Shown here: positions 31,000 through 42,615 of the stretch, piece after piece | Layout of the letters: the number at the start of each line of letters is the position of its first letter | How positions within the stretch are numbered: the stretch's first letter is position 1 | Translations under genes and position numbers: made by a program | Notes under the pieces: model-generated | The model's input: only the letters and a program-made list of their open reading frames with translations | Database searches by the model: none | Told to the model about the DNA's origin: nothing | Source: Shumkonia mesophila | Lineage (GTDB): Bacteria; Pseudomonadota; Alphaproteobacteria; Rhodospirillales; Shumkoniaceae | DNA length: 64,000 bases | NCBI RefSeq assembly: GCF_026163695.1 | Contig: NZ_JAOTID010000011.1 | Location: 117,324-181,323 of the forward strand | Direction of reading: 5' to 3'

Positions 31000-31614
31000 T
31001 TATGCCGCCAAGGCGAACCCGGCAGCGAGGCCGACGGCCTCCCGCCAGTTCTGCGCCTGGGTGCGGCCGGACCGCTGGCGCGGGGTCAGGTCGTGATCGC
31101 CGTCCTCGATCCAGCAAAGGCGGATGGCGGCGGAAAGGGGATAGCCGGCCACCTCGTCCCGGCTGCCCAGGGGATCGCGGGTGCCCTGCACGATGAGGGT
31201 GGGGGTGGCGAGATCGCCCAGGTGGGCGGTGCGCAATGTGGCGGGGCGGCCCGCCGGGTGGAACGGATAGCCGAGGCAGATCAGCCCGGCGACGCCAGCC
31301 TCGTCGGCGACAAGGCTGGCGATGCGCCCGCCCATCGACTTGCCGCCGATGACCAGGCGCTTGGGACCGCCCAGCCGGCCGATCACGTCCAGCCAGGTGG
31401 CCAGCAGCACGGCCGGGCGGTCGGGTCCGCGCTTGCGGCCGTCGGCCCGCCTTGCGGCCATGTAGGGGAACTCGAAGCGGGCGACGCGCACGCCGCGTGC
31501 CGCCAACCCCTCGGCGAAAAAGGCCATGAAGGGCGAATCCATCGGCGCCCCGGCGCCGTGGGCGAGGGCCAGCGTGACCGGGGCGTCGTCGGGGCCGTCG
31601 AACAGGAATTCCAT
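31000..31614 (-). CDS. Alpha/beta hydrolase (Tex30/KANSL3-like)
   Basis: A 204-residue alpha/beta hydrolase of the dienelactone-hydrolase-like Tex30/KANSL3 group. The ALAHGAGAPMDSPFM oxyanion region, the nucleophile elbow GGKSMGGRIAS (Ser), and a late DGDHDL (catalytic His) with GTRDPLG (Asp) are visible. No signal peptide. It ends a minus-strand run of genes after the C_GCAxxG_C_C gene (25-base gap). The natural substrate is unknown. Confidence 0.85.
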   Translation of the reverse strand: MEFLFDGPDDAPVTLALAHGAGAPMDSPFMAFFAEGLAARGVRVARFEFPYMAARRADGRKRGPDRPAVLLATWLDVIGRLGGPKRLVIGGKSMGGRIASLVADEAGVAGLICLGYPFHPAGRPATLRTAHLGDLATPTLIVQGTRDPLGSRDEVAGYPLSAAIRLCWIEDGDHDLTPRQRSGRTQAQNWREAVGLAAGFALAA

Positions 31615-31639
31615 CGGCGGGCGGCCGCGCGGACCGGAC

Positions 31640-32080
31640 CTACAGCAGATCTTCGACGATCTCGGCGGCGGAACGCACGAAGTCGGGGCACATCCGGCGG
31701 GTGATCTGCATGTCGGTATTCAGCTTGCGGCCCGCCTCGGTGGACAGGTCGACGCCGATCAGCTCCTTGCAGCCGAGGGTGCCGTGGCGGGCCTTGAACT
31801 GCTCGGTGAAGCGGTGCGCCATCTCGTAGGCCTTGGTCTTGGCGTCCTTCTCGCTCTTGGTCAGTTTGGCGGCGCGAATGCCCAGCGTCATGACCGCTCC
31901 GGTCACCGCCCCGCAGATCAGGCCGTGCGCGCCAATGCCGGCGCCAAAGCCGCGGCCGGCATTCATGGCGGCGGTTTCGTCGAATCCCACGGCGCTGGCG
32001 AAGGCAACCGCCATCGCCTGGCTGCAATTGCATTTGTCAGGCCCGAACAGTTCGACAGCTCTTTCGACCCGTTTCGACAT
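31640..32080 (-). CDS. C_GCAxxG_C_C family protein (putative redox protein)
   Basis: A 146-residue protein with the conserved cysteine pattern of the C_GCAxxG_C_C family: CNCSQAM near residue 17, GLICGAVTGAVMTLG near residue 55, then single cysteines in LGCKEL and MCPDFV. The repeated cysteines suggest a metal or redox cofactor, but no member function is firmly known to me. The start follows GGGAGGA, and the gene lies 15 bases after the SagB-like gene, so the two are probably co-transcribed. Confidence 0.85.
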   Translation of the reverse strand: MSKRVERAVELFGPDKCNCSQAMAVAFASAVGFDETAAMNAGRGFGAGIGAHGLICGAVTGAVMTLGIRAAKLTKSEKDAKTKAYEMAHRFTEQFKARHGTLGCKELIGVDLSTEAGRKLNTDMQITRRMCPDFVRSAAEIVEDLL

Positions 32081-32095
32081 TGGCGTCCTCCCTCT

Positions 32096-32689
32096 TCAAG
32101 CGTTCGGTTTTCCGAACACCATCATGTAGATCGGCTTCTCATTGTCGCCCATGGCGGCCAGGGACTGCAATCTTTGCTCGTCCAGCGCCCCGATGGCCAC
32201 CGCGCCCAGTCCCAGTGCCACGGCCTGCAACGAGACGTTTTGCGCGGCGTGCCCGGCCTCCAGCAAAACGAAGTCGCGTCCCATGTCGCCATACTTGGCG
32301 GTGGTCCGTTCGAACACCGCCCCGAACAGGATGGCGGCGGTGCAGGTGGCGACGCAGGCCTGGTTCATGCAGGCGGCGGCCAGGTCGGCGCGGATGTCGC
32401 CGGCCGCCGTCTGGCCAAGGCCGTGGGTCGCCGGGTCGTAGCGGTAGACACCGGCGGCCAGTCCGTCGACGGCGCCGGCGATCAGGTAGGTTTCCAGCGG
32501 AAAGGTCGCCCCCGCCGACGGCGTCGTGCGGAACCCTTCGGGCGAGGTGACGCCGGCGGCCGACCACAGAAGCTGCGAGATGTCGGCGAGCGCGAGCGGG
32601 GTCGTCGCGTAGGCGCGTATCGAGCGGCGCTCGCGCAGGGCCTGGGCCAGGGGCATGCCCCCTGCAAGCCGGGGCTCGGGAAGTTTCAT
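32096..32689 (-). CDS. SagB/ThcOx-type nitroreductase-fold oxidoreductase
   Basis: A 197-residue FMN-dependent nitroreductase-fold protein of the SagB/ThcOx type. Features: RRSIRAYATTPLALADISQLLWSAAGV, RTTPSAGATFPLETYLI, GVYRYDP, and the C-terminal LEAGHAAQNVSLQAVALGLGAVAIGA. In peptide-modifying clusters SagB oxidises azolines, but no YcaO or precursor peptide gene is nearby, so this is the free-standing housekeeping type. It sits between fumA and the C_GCAxxG_C_C gene in one apparent unit. Confidence 0.9.
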   Translation of the reverse strand: MKLPEPRLAGGMPLAQALRERRSIRAYATTPLALADISQLLWSAAGVTSPEGFRTTPSAGATFPLETYLIAGAVDGLAAGVYRYDPATHGLGQTAAGDIRADLAAACMNQACVATCTAAILFGAVFERTTAKYGDMGRDFVLLEAGHAAQNVSLQAVALGLGAVAIGALDEQRLQSLAAMGDNEKPIYMMVFGKPNA

Positions 32690-32752
32690 GGCGTTTCCTC
32701 TTATGGTTATCGGGCGGCGGCCGCGATGCGGCCCGCCGCGCCGGGCCGGCCT

Positions 32753-34378
<1,626 letters not shown>

Positions 34379-34459
34379 GGCTGGTTTCCCTATTTCGGCT
34401 TCTTGAACGAATCGGTTCCCCGGCGGGGGATTCGGCAGGACGGCGGTGGCGGAAGGGCG

Positions 34460-34978
34460 TCAGGACTTCTTGCGGAAGGAATCGAGGGCGATGACCTCTC
34501 CCTTCTTCTTTTCCTCGGCTGCGTCGTCGGCCGCCGCTGCGGGGGCGGTCTTGATGGCCGGGGCGGGAACCGGCTTCGCCTTGACGCCGGGGGCCTCGCC
34601 GACCGTCTGGACGGTGGCCGGGGCGGCCGGCTTGAGCTGGAGCCCGAAATTGACCGAGGGATCGGCGAACGCCGTCATGGCGGCGAACGGAATCGCCAGC
34701 CGGGCGCTGCGCCCCTGGAATTTGAGGGTCACCGAGAAGGCGACATCGTCGACCATCAGGTCCGAATACTGGTGCTGCAGCACGATGGTCATGTCCTCGG
34801 GGTAGCGGGCCTTGAGATGGCCCGGCATCTGAACGCCCGGGGCGGTGGTGCGAAAGGTGATGTAGAAGTGATGGTCGCCCGGCAATCCTTCCGACGCCGC
34901 CAGGGCCAAGGCCCGCTTGACGACGCCGGACAGGGCGTCGGCGATCCATTGGTCGTATCGGAGAGCGTCGGCGGTCAT
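34460..34978 (-). CDS. sspB: SspB-family ClpXP adaptor (ssrA-tag binding)
   Basis: A 172-residue alphaproteobacterial SspB. The compact N-terminal beta domain (~5-105; LRYDQWIADALSGVVKRAL, HHFYITFRTTAPGV, MTIVLQHQYSDLMVDDVAFSVTL) binds ssrA-tagged substrates. A flexible Ala/Pro/Lys linker follows, and the C-terminal motif EVIALDSFRKK docks on ClpX. It delivers tmRNA-tagged stalled products to ClpXP. The ssrA gene itself lies 46 bases upstream on the same strand, an apt pairing of tag source and tag reader. Confidence 0.93.
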   Translation of the reverse strand: MTADALRYDQWIADALSGVVKRALALAASEGLPGDHHFYITFRTTAPGVQMPGHLKARYPEDMTIVLQHQYSDLMVDDVAFSVTLKFQGRSARLAIPFAAMTAFADPSVNFGLQLKPAAPATVQTVGEAPGVKAKPVPAPAIKTAPAAAADDAAEEKKKGEVIALDSFRKKS

Positions 34979-35024
34979 ACGGTCGGTCCCTGTTATGGTC
35001 CCCTGTTGGCGGCGGGCGGAAAGT

Positions 35025-35313
35025 GGGGGGCTTCTGTTGCCAGGTGCCCCCCGAACCCCGTTGCCGCTAAGCGGCTACAGCAAATGCCTCGTTGTCGTTG
35101 GCATCTGTAAGCGTGGCCCGATAACGGTGGATACCATGCCGAGCAAAAACCTTACCTTTACCACGCGCGTCGATCCTGTTTCGCCCCCAGGGGATGGCCG
35201 GCTCCGCCGCGGATAACCGGCCACGAAAGGAATTGGTGGAGGCGCCGGGTACCGCCCCCGGGTCCGCTACGCTTATTCCGTAAGGCGTTTATCGCCATAG
35301 TCGGTTTCCCGAC
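35025..35313 (-). ncRNA. ssrA: Transfer-messenger RNA, circularly permuted two-piece form
   Basis: Read on the minus strand, the acceptor piece comes first: a T-arm and CGCCTCC-ACCA end at 35234. After a ~45-base intervening segment, the coding piece begins at 35188 with GGGGGCG, which pairs fully (one G-U) with CGCCTCC to form the 7-bp acceptor stem; GAAACAGGATCGACG follows as in all tmRNAs. The tag frame (35102 to the TAG at 35069-35067) encodes ANDNEAFAVAA. The stop lies in a small hairpin, and a GGGGGGC/GCCCCCC hairpin (35052-35025) closes the gene. A TATATT -10 box at 35325-35320 fits a start near 35313. Rescues stalled ribosomes with SmpB. Confidence 0.93.
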
Positions 35314-35381
35314 CCCCTGAATATAGTCTTTACGCGGGAGCGAGGAAAGGGGGACGGCGGGCGCCGTACGCTGTTCCAGAC

Positions 35382-35412
35382 AAAAACCGGCGGCGGAGGG
35401 GTCCGCCGCCGG
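35382..35412 (-). terminator. Intrinsic terminator of nhaA
   Basis: An 11-bp perfect stem (35387-35397 with 35402-35412; CCGGCGGCGGA and its complement) followed on the minus strand by five U. It lies 28 bases after the nhaA stop and separates it from ssrA. Confidence 0.92.
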
Positions 35413-35439
35413 CTTGCCCGGGCAACCGTTTGTCTTGTC

Positions 35440-36681
35440 TTAGTTGCGCAGGCTCGACATCGACGGTTCCATATGGCGCGATCCGGCGCGATGACGGGAC
35501 TTTTCCGCCTGCTTCTCGCCGGCCAGGCGCAAAAGCCAGTACCCCGTCACACCGGAGAGCAGGGAACCCGACAGCACGCCGAACCGGATGGCCGCCGCGT
35601 TGGCCGGATCGGCGAAGGCCAGCGTGCCGATGAACAGGCTCATGGTGAAGCCGATCCCGGCCAGGACGGCGACTCCGTGCATCTGCGCCCAGTTGACGCC
35701 GGCCGGCATGGCGCATAGGCCCAGGCGGATGGCTGCCCACGAGAACCCCAGGATGCCGATCTGCTTGCCGAGGAATAGACCAAGCATGATGCCGAGCGGT
35801 ATCGGCGCCAGAAGCGTGTTCAGCGAGAATCCCGCGAGGGACACGCCGGCGTTGGCGAAAGCGAAAATGGGCATGACGCCAAACGCCACCCACGGCGCCA
35901 AACTGTGTTCGAGATGATGCAGCGGCGAGGATGCGCTGCCGCCGGGAACGCGCAAGGGAATGGCCAGCGCGATCACCACGCCGGCCAGCGTGGCATGGAC
36001 GCCGGATTTCAGCACGCACACCCACATGACGAGACCGACCAGAAGGTAGGGAAGAAGGCGCGTCACGCCCTTCCGATTCATGGCGAAGAGCACGCCGGCA
36101 CCCGCCGCGGCGATGGCCAGGGACCCCACCGACAGGTGGTCGGTGTAAAAGAGCGCGATGATGATGATGGCGCCAAGGTCATCGAGGATGGCCAGCGCCA
36201 GCAGGAAGATCTTCAATGAAACCGGCGCCCGCTTTCCCAGGAGGGCCAGCGCGCCGATGGCGAAGGCGATGTCGGTTGCCGTCGGAATGGCCCAACCTCT
36301 GAGCGCGGTCGGGTCGGCTTGGTTCAGCGCAATGTAGATGAGCCCCGGCACCAGCATGCCGCCCGCTGCCGCGATGGCGGGAAGGGAGGCCTGTTTCCAC
36401 GAGGACAGCCGGCCTTCGATGATCTCGCGTTTGATTTCGAGGCCGACGTGGATGAAAAAGATCGCCATCAGCCCGTCGTTGATCCACAGCAGCAGCGGCT
36501 TGTCGATGGCAAGCGCGCCGATCTTCACCGCAATGGGCGTCGCCAGCAACGTTTTGTACAGCCAGTCGAGGGGCGAGTTGTCGATGCCGATGGCCAGTAC
36601 GGCCGCCAACATCAACACGACACCGCCCGCCACGTCGCTCTGGAAGAACGCGGCCAAACGCCCGCTGGGGGAAGAGGTCAT
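35440..36681 (-). CDS. nhaA: Na+/H+ antiporter NhaA
   Basis: A 413-residue inner-membrane antiporter with ~12 membrane segments. The paired aspartates of the ion site are in [18 protein letters not shown], and the [16 protein letters not shown] crossing segment (TM4), the [12 protein letters not shown] loop and [12 protein letters not shown] (TM8) are all present. It exports Na+ in exchange for protons, mainly at alkaline pH. The C-terminal tail is slightly longer and basic. It follows the unknown 103-residue gene by 39 bases, apparently as one unit. Confidence 0.97.
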   Translation of the reverse strand: MTSSPSGRLAAFFQSDVAGGVVLMLAAVLAIGIDNSPLDWLYKTLLATPIAVKIGALAIDKPLLLWINDGLMAIFFIHVGLEIKREIIEGRLSSWKQASLPAIAAAGGMLVPGLIYIALNQADPTALRGWAIPTATDIAFAIGALALLGKRAPVSLKIFLLALAILDDLGAIIIIALFYTDHLSVGSLAIAAAGAGVLFAMNRKGVTRLLPYLLVGLVMWVCVLKSGVHATLAGVVIALAIPLRVPGGSASSPLHHLEHSLAPWVAFGVMPIFAFANAGVSLAGFSLNTLLAPIPLGIMLGLFLGKQIGILGFSWAAIRLGLCAMPAGVNWAQMHGVAVLAGIGFTMSLFIGTLAFADPANAAAIRFGVLSGSLLSGVTGYWLLRLAGEKQAEKSRHRAGSRHMEPSMSSLRN

Positions 36682-36720
36682 GACGTTGTCCTTTCTTTTC
36701 GTGGGCGTTTTTTCTGTTGT

Positions 36721-37032
36721 TCACTCCGGCGAGGCCGGGGGGGTGTAGTCACGGGTCCGGCGGTGAGATAGTGCCGCCGGGTCAGGCGGCGGAAGCTCGT
36801 CGTCCACCATGATGGCGACGCCCAGGGCCTGCATCCGTCGTTCCAGGTCCGCGATCGAGTTCCTGAGGTAGATCCTGAGGCGCCGCAGGCGCTGGACGTA
36901 AAGGTCATCCCGCTGAGGCGGGCGCGCCGTCAACCGAAGCTCCGCATCCAGGATCCGCTGCGCCGAGACCAGTGTGCGATGGCGGAAAACCAAGTCTTCG
37001 GCTTCCGAAACGTTCGAGCGCGTGGTTGGCAT
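36721..37032 (-). CDS. Hypothetical protein upstream of nhaA (103 aa)
   Basis: A 103-residue protein I do not recognise. The central part (~12-72) is rich in Arg, Leu and Glu with heptad-like spacing (LRRLRIYLRNSIADLERRMQAL), so it is probably helical and may form a coiled coil. The C-terminus is Pro-rich. No membrane segment or signal. A good GGGGAG ribosome-binding site precedes the ATG at 37032. It is 39 bases before nhaA on the same strand and divergent from the OxyR-like regulator. Confidence 0.7.
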   Translation of the reverse strand: MPTTRSNVSEAEDLVFRHRTLVSAQRILDAELRLTARPPQRDDLYVQRLRRLRIYLRNSIADLERRMQALGVAIMVDDELPPPDPAALSHRRTRDYTPPASPE

Positions 37033-37213
37033 GAGTTGACTCCCCTGTCACCCGTCTCATCGCACCGCAGGCCCCGAAGAGCCGGGACCATCCTTGATTA
37101 TGATGGGAAAAAGTTTTAGGTAGATCCAATCGATAAGGAGTGGCCGTTTATTCGGTTTTTCCTATCAGGAAAACAGGGGCCGCAAGCCTCCGGCGGCCCT
37201 GAAGGGGTGTCCC

Positions 37214-38134
37214 ATGCCGAGCCTGAAACGCCTTCGATACCTCGTGGCCGTGGCCGAAACGCTGCATTTCCGGCGGGCCGCAGTGCTGTGCAACATCAGC
37301 CAGCCGACCCTCAGCGGCCAGTTGCAGGAACTCGAGGAACGCCTGGGCGTGCAGTTGGTCGAACGCAGCCGCTCGCGCGTCGTGCTGACCCCCATCGGCA
37401 AGGAAATCGCGGCGCGCGCCAAGCGGATCCTGAGCGATGTCAATGACATCGTCGAAATGGCTAAATACGGCGGCGCGCCATTTGGCGGCACCGTGCGCGT
37501 GGGCGTCCTGCCGACGATCGGCCCCTACCTGCTGCCGCATCTGTTGCCCGACCTTCACCGCACCTATCCCTATCTCAAGCTTTATCTGCGCGAACGGGTG
37601 ACCCAGACCTTGGAGGAGGGACTGCACGATGGCACCTTCGACGCCCTGCTGACGCCGCTGCCGATCAGCGGGGTGGATACGGTCAGTGTTGCGTTATACC
37701 GGGAGCCCATGGTGGTCACGCTGCCGGCCGATCATCCGCTGGTCCACAAGACGGTCATCGAGCGCAACGATTTCAAGGGTGAAACGGTGCTGGCGCTCGA
37801 ACCAGGGCATCGCCTGTACGAACAGGTCCGCGACCTGTGCGCCCAGTTCGGCGCCACGCTTTCGTTGGATTTCGGGGGGACCAGCCTGGATACCCTGCGA
37901 TTGATGGTCGGCATGGGAATGGGGATCTCGCTATTGCCTGCCCTCTACGCGCGTTCCGAAATCCCCAAGGACCAGAACGTCGTCATGCGGCCTCTCAGGA
38001 ATCGTCCACCGAGCCGGGTCATCGGCATGACTTGGCGGCAACAGTCGGCCCGCGCTGCCGAGTTTTCCATCCTGGCCGACCTGTTTCAGCGGATTCTCTC
38101 GGAGAAGGTGCCCGAGGTCATACCCGTGCGCTGA
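37214..38134 (+). CDS. OxyR-like LysR regulator lacking the peroxidatic cysteine
   Basis: A 306-residue LysR regulator closest to OxyR. The N-terminal helix-turn-helix (LRYLVAVAETLHFRRAAVLCNISQPTLSGQ) and the effector region VLALEPGHRLYEQVRDLCAQFG, followed by TSLDTLRLMVGMGMGISLLPAL, align well with E. coli OxyR. The residue matching peroxidatic Cys199 is Arg200 (GHR instead of GHC), while the resolving position Cys209 is kept. So it is unlikely to sense peroxide by the usual disulfide. It is divergent from the 103-aa/nhaA unit and overlaps the usp gene by 17 bases at the 3' end. Confidence 0.9.
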   Translation: MPSLKRLRYLVAVAETLHFRRAAVLCNISQPTLSGQLQELEERLGVQLVERSRSRVVLTPIGKEIAARAKRILSDVNDIVEMAKYGGAPFGGTVRVGVLPTIGPYLLPHLLPDLHRTYPYLKLYLRERVTQTLEEGLHDGTFDALLTPLPISGVDTVSVALYREPMVVTLPADHPLVHKTVIERNDFKGETVLALEPGHRLYEQVRDLCAQFGATLSLDFGGTSLDTLRLMVGMGMGISLLPALYARSEIPKDQNVVMRPLRNRPPSRVIGMTWRQQSARAAEFSILADLFQRILSEKVPEVIPVR

Positions 38135-39116
38135 CCGATGGCACCGGATAGCCGGGGCGATAGGTGGCCGCCTTCTCGACCGACGGCACGAAGGCGGCGG
38201 ACTTGACGGCCAGCACCGCGCAATCGGCCAGCGGCAGGATGCGTTCGACCAGATTGCTGTATATGAAGCGGTCGATACCCGTCCGGCTGACGGTCCCGGC
38301 GACGATCAGGTCGACGTCGCTCTTCCACGAGAAATCCAGGAGAATCCGGTAGGGATCGCCTTTCGGCATATGCACTTCATGGTCGATGCCGTCGAGGTCG
38401 AAATCGGAGAGGACGCTGCTGAGGGCTTTTGCATGCGCGAGGCGATTGCGCCGGTACAATGCCCTCCACATTGGCGGCAACATTTCCGAGCGGCTGGTTT
38501 CAAGATCCTGGCCCTTGAAATCCCAGGCGTGGACGATGTCGAGCCTGCATCCTTCCGCGTAGGCCAGCTTGGCGGCTAGCGACAGCACGGCGTGATCGAT
38601 ATCTTCGGGGGCCCCCTCCGCGCCTTCGGCTCCGATAGCCGCCACGATGCGGCGGCAGAGGGGTGCCGCCTGCGGCTTGACGATCCAGACAGGGCAGGGG
38701 CAGGCACGCATGATGCGTGATGCCGGCTTGCCGAAGAGGAGACCTTCCAGAGTCGTGCGGGTTTCTTCCGCGGTGATGACCAAATCGTAACCGTAGCGCA
38801 CGACGGCACGGACGATTTCCGTATGGCGCGCGCCGCTAAAGACGGCGGGTCTGACGTCGATGCCTTGGTCGCGGGCCTCGTGGAGGATACGCTCCAGGCG
38901 GTTGCGGTAGTCGACTTCCTCATATTCCGAAGTCACCGGAATGACCGAGGAAAAGGGATTGAACCGGGACAATGCGCCGCCGGCCGCCTCGGGGATCACC
39001 TCGGCGATGGTCAGCTTGGCGCCGTCCCGCTTTGCCAGGGTCACAGCCCTGCCCAGGGCGGCCTCGAATCCGGCGGCATCGTCGTGTATGAGCAGGATGT
39101 TCTCGAACCCGTCCAT
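38118..39116 (-). CDS. Tandem universal stress protein (UspA family)
   Basis: A 332-residue protein with two Usp domains. Domain 1 (~1-150) opens FENILLIHDDAAGFEAALGRAVTLA and includes DLVITAEETRTTLEGLLFGKPASRIMRACPCPVWIV. Domain 2 (~155-310) includes DVDLIVAGTVSRTGIDRFIYSNLVERIL, close to the ATP-binding G-x2-G-x9-G(S/T) motif in degenerate form. The start at 39116 follows GAGGAT; an in-frame ATG 99 bases upstream is less likely. Usually induced by stress or stasis. The 293-base gap before thyX is a divergent promoter region with no gene I can see. Confidence 0.9.
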   Translation of the reverse strand: MDGFENILLIHDDAAGFEAALGRAVTLAKRDGAKLTIAEVIPEAAGGALSRFNPFSSVIPVTSEYEEVDYRNRLERILHEARDQGIDVRPAVFSGARHTEIVRAVVRYGYDLVITAEETRTTLEGLLFGKPASRIMRACPCPVWIVKPQAAPLCRRIVAAIGAEGAEGAPEDIDHAVLSLAAKLAYAEGCRLDIVHAWDFKGQDLETSRSEMLPPMWRALYRRNRLAHAKALSSVLSDFDLDGIDHEVHMPKGDPYRILLDFSWKSDVDLIVAGTVSRTGIDRFIYSNLVERILPLADCAVLAVKSAAFVPSVEKAATYRPGYPVPSVSARV

Positions 39117-39409
39117 GGCATCCTCGCTTTCTATCCCTTCTGCCGTCTCGGCGGTCGGCCGGGACGATGGCGTGGCCATGGATACAATGGTGAGAGCCCC
39201 CCGAGTGTGAATCAAATCGATCTTGTGGCGTGATGTGATAGATATTAACGATCAGCTTATGAAAGGTGATGAGCGGTTTTCGTGCCGGGGAGGGCGCCGG
39301 GGCGGCCGCTTTTTCGATTCGGGGTATTCGCCAGGGGGCGGCTTCAAGGCCTTTCCGCTGCCGGTGCGAATGGCTAAAGTGGCGCCGCCAGCCTGAAGGA
39401 GAGACGAGA

Positions 39410-40360
39410 ATGAGCCTGACGCCGGACCAGCGGGCCGAAATCGACGAAGCGCGTGCCCAGCAGGGGCAAACCCGCCGCCCCACCGTGCCGGCGCTGGAGG
39501 AGATCCTCTACGAGCCGTTGGCGGTGCTCGACCACGGGTTCGTGCGCGTCATCGACTACATGGGCGACGACGCCGCCATCGTGCAGGCGGCGCGGGTTTC
39601 CTATGGCAAGGGCACCCGCAAGGCCAGGGACGACGCCGGTCTGGTGCGCTATCTGATGCGCCACCGCCATACGACGCCATTCGAAATGTGCGAGATCAAA
39701 TACCACGTCAAGCTGCCGATCTTCGTGGCCCGGCAGTGGATTCGCCACCGCACCGCCAACGTCAACGAGTACTCGGCGCGCTATTCGATCATGGATCGCG
39801 AGTACTACATCCCGGCGCCGGCCCAACTGGGCGCCCAGTCGAGCGCCAACCGCCAGGGCCGCGGCGACGTTCTGGAGGGCGAGGAGGCGGCCGCCGTGCT
39901 GCGCGTCCTCAAGGAGGACGCCGAGCGCTGCCATACCGACTACGAGGCGATGTTGAACGAGGACGCCGAGGGCAACCCGCGCGATCCGAAACGCAAGGGG
40001 CTGGCCCGCGAGCTGGCCCGCATGAACCTGACGCTCAACACCTATACCCAGTGGTACTGGAAGATCGACCTCCACAACCTGCTGCACTTCCTGAGCCTCC
40101 GGGCCGACTCCCATGCCCAGTACGAGATCCGCGTCTATGCCGATGCCATGCTGGATACGGTCAAACGCTGGGTGCCGGTCACCTACGACGCCTTCGTCAA
40201 CTACGGGATGGGCGGCGCCCAGATTTCGGCGGCGGGGCTCGCCGTCGTCCGCCGCCTGCTGGCCGGGGAATCGGTGACCCAGGCCGAAAGCGGCATGAGC
40301 GGCCGGGAATGGCGCGAACTGATGGCGGTCCTGGGACGGGAAGAACCCAGCCGCGGCTAA
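39410..40360 (+). CDS. thyX: Flavin-dependent thymidylate synthase ThyX
   Basis: A 316-residue ThyX that makes dTMP from dUMP using FAD and methylene-tetrahydrofolate. The ThyX motif [15 protein letters not shown] (RHRx7S) and the downstream [17 protein letters not shown] segment are clear. The ATG at 39410 follows GAAGGAGAG; the open frame reaches further upstream without similarity. No thyA is in the window, so ThyX may be the sole enzyme. It is monocistronic and followed by a palindromic intergenic cluster. Confidence 0.96.
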   Translation: MSLTPDQRAEIDEARAQQGQTRRPTVPALEEILYEPLAVLDHGFVRVIDYMGDDAAIVQAARVSYGKGTRKARDDAGLVRYLMRHRHTTPFEMCEIKYHVKLPIFVARQWIRHRTANVNEYSARYSIMDREYYIPAPAQLGAQSSANRQGRGDVLEGEEAAAVLRVLKEDAERCHTDYEAMLNEDAEGNPRDPKRKGLARELARMNLTLNTYTQWYWKIDLHNLLHFLSLRADSHAQYEIRVYADAMLDTVKRWVPVTYDAFVNYGMGGAQISAAGLAVVRRLLAGESVTQAESGMSGREWRELMAVLGREEPSRG

Positions 40361-40369
40361 TATGAAATT

Positions 40370-40498
40370 CCCTCTCCGCCCCAGTGGGGCGGAGAGGGTA
40401 GGGAGAGGTGGGGGCGCCGCAATCCCGCTGGGCCCACCTCACCCTCCCACGCCCATGGCGTGGGCCCCACCCTCTCCCCCCTCAAAGGGCGGAGAGGG
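40370..40498. repeat. Cluster of intergenic palindromes between thyX and thiC
   Basis: The first unit is a perfect 13-bp inverted repeat (40370-40398, CCCTCTCCGCCCC and complement). A central imperfect stem follows with an inner CCCACGCC-ATGG-GCGTGGG element near 40447-40465. The last unit (40470-40498) repeats the outer motif, CCCTCTCC...GGCGGAGAGGG. The pieces share the motif GGCGGAGAGGG. It looks like a REP-type element, probably doubling as a transcription stop for the convergent thyX and thiC. Confidence 0.75.
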
Positions 40499-40509
40499 AA
40501 GGATTGGAT

Positions 40510-42488
<1,979 letters not shown>

Positions 42489-42615
42489 GAAACGCCTTTG
42501 AGGCTATAAGGATCGGGCGGGGCTTTCAAGGCCGTTGTCCATGCCCAAGCGGAATTGTCGCCAATGCCCTCCGTCTTGATGTAATTTGCCCTGGGTTTCC
42601 GGCGGAAGGAAGGGC

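Noticed and set aside
32096..32689. SagB-like gene as part of an azoline-peptide (RiPP) cluster
   Set aside because: No YcaO/cyclodehydratase, transporter or precursor peptide gene nearby; neighbours are fumarase and a cysteine-rich protein.
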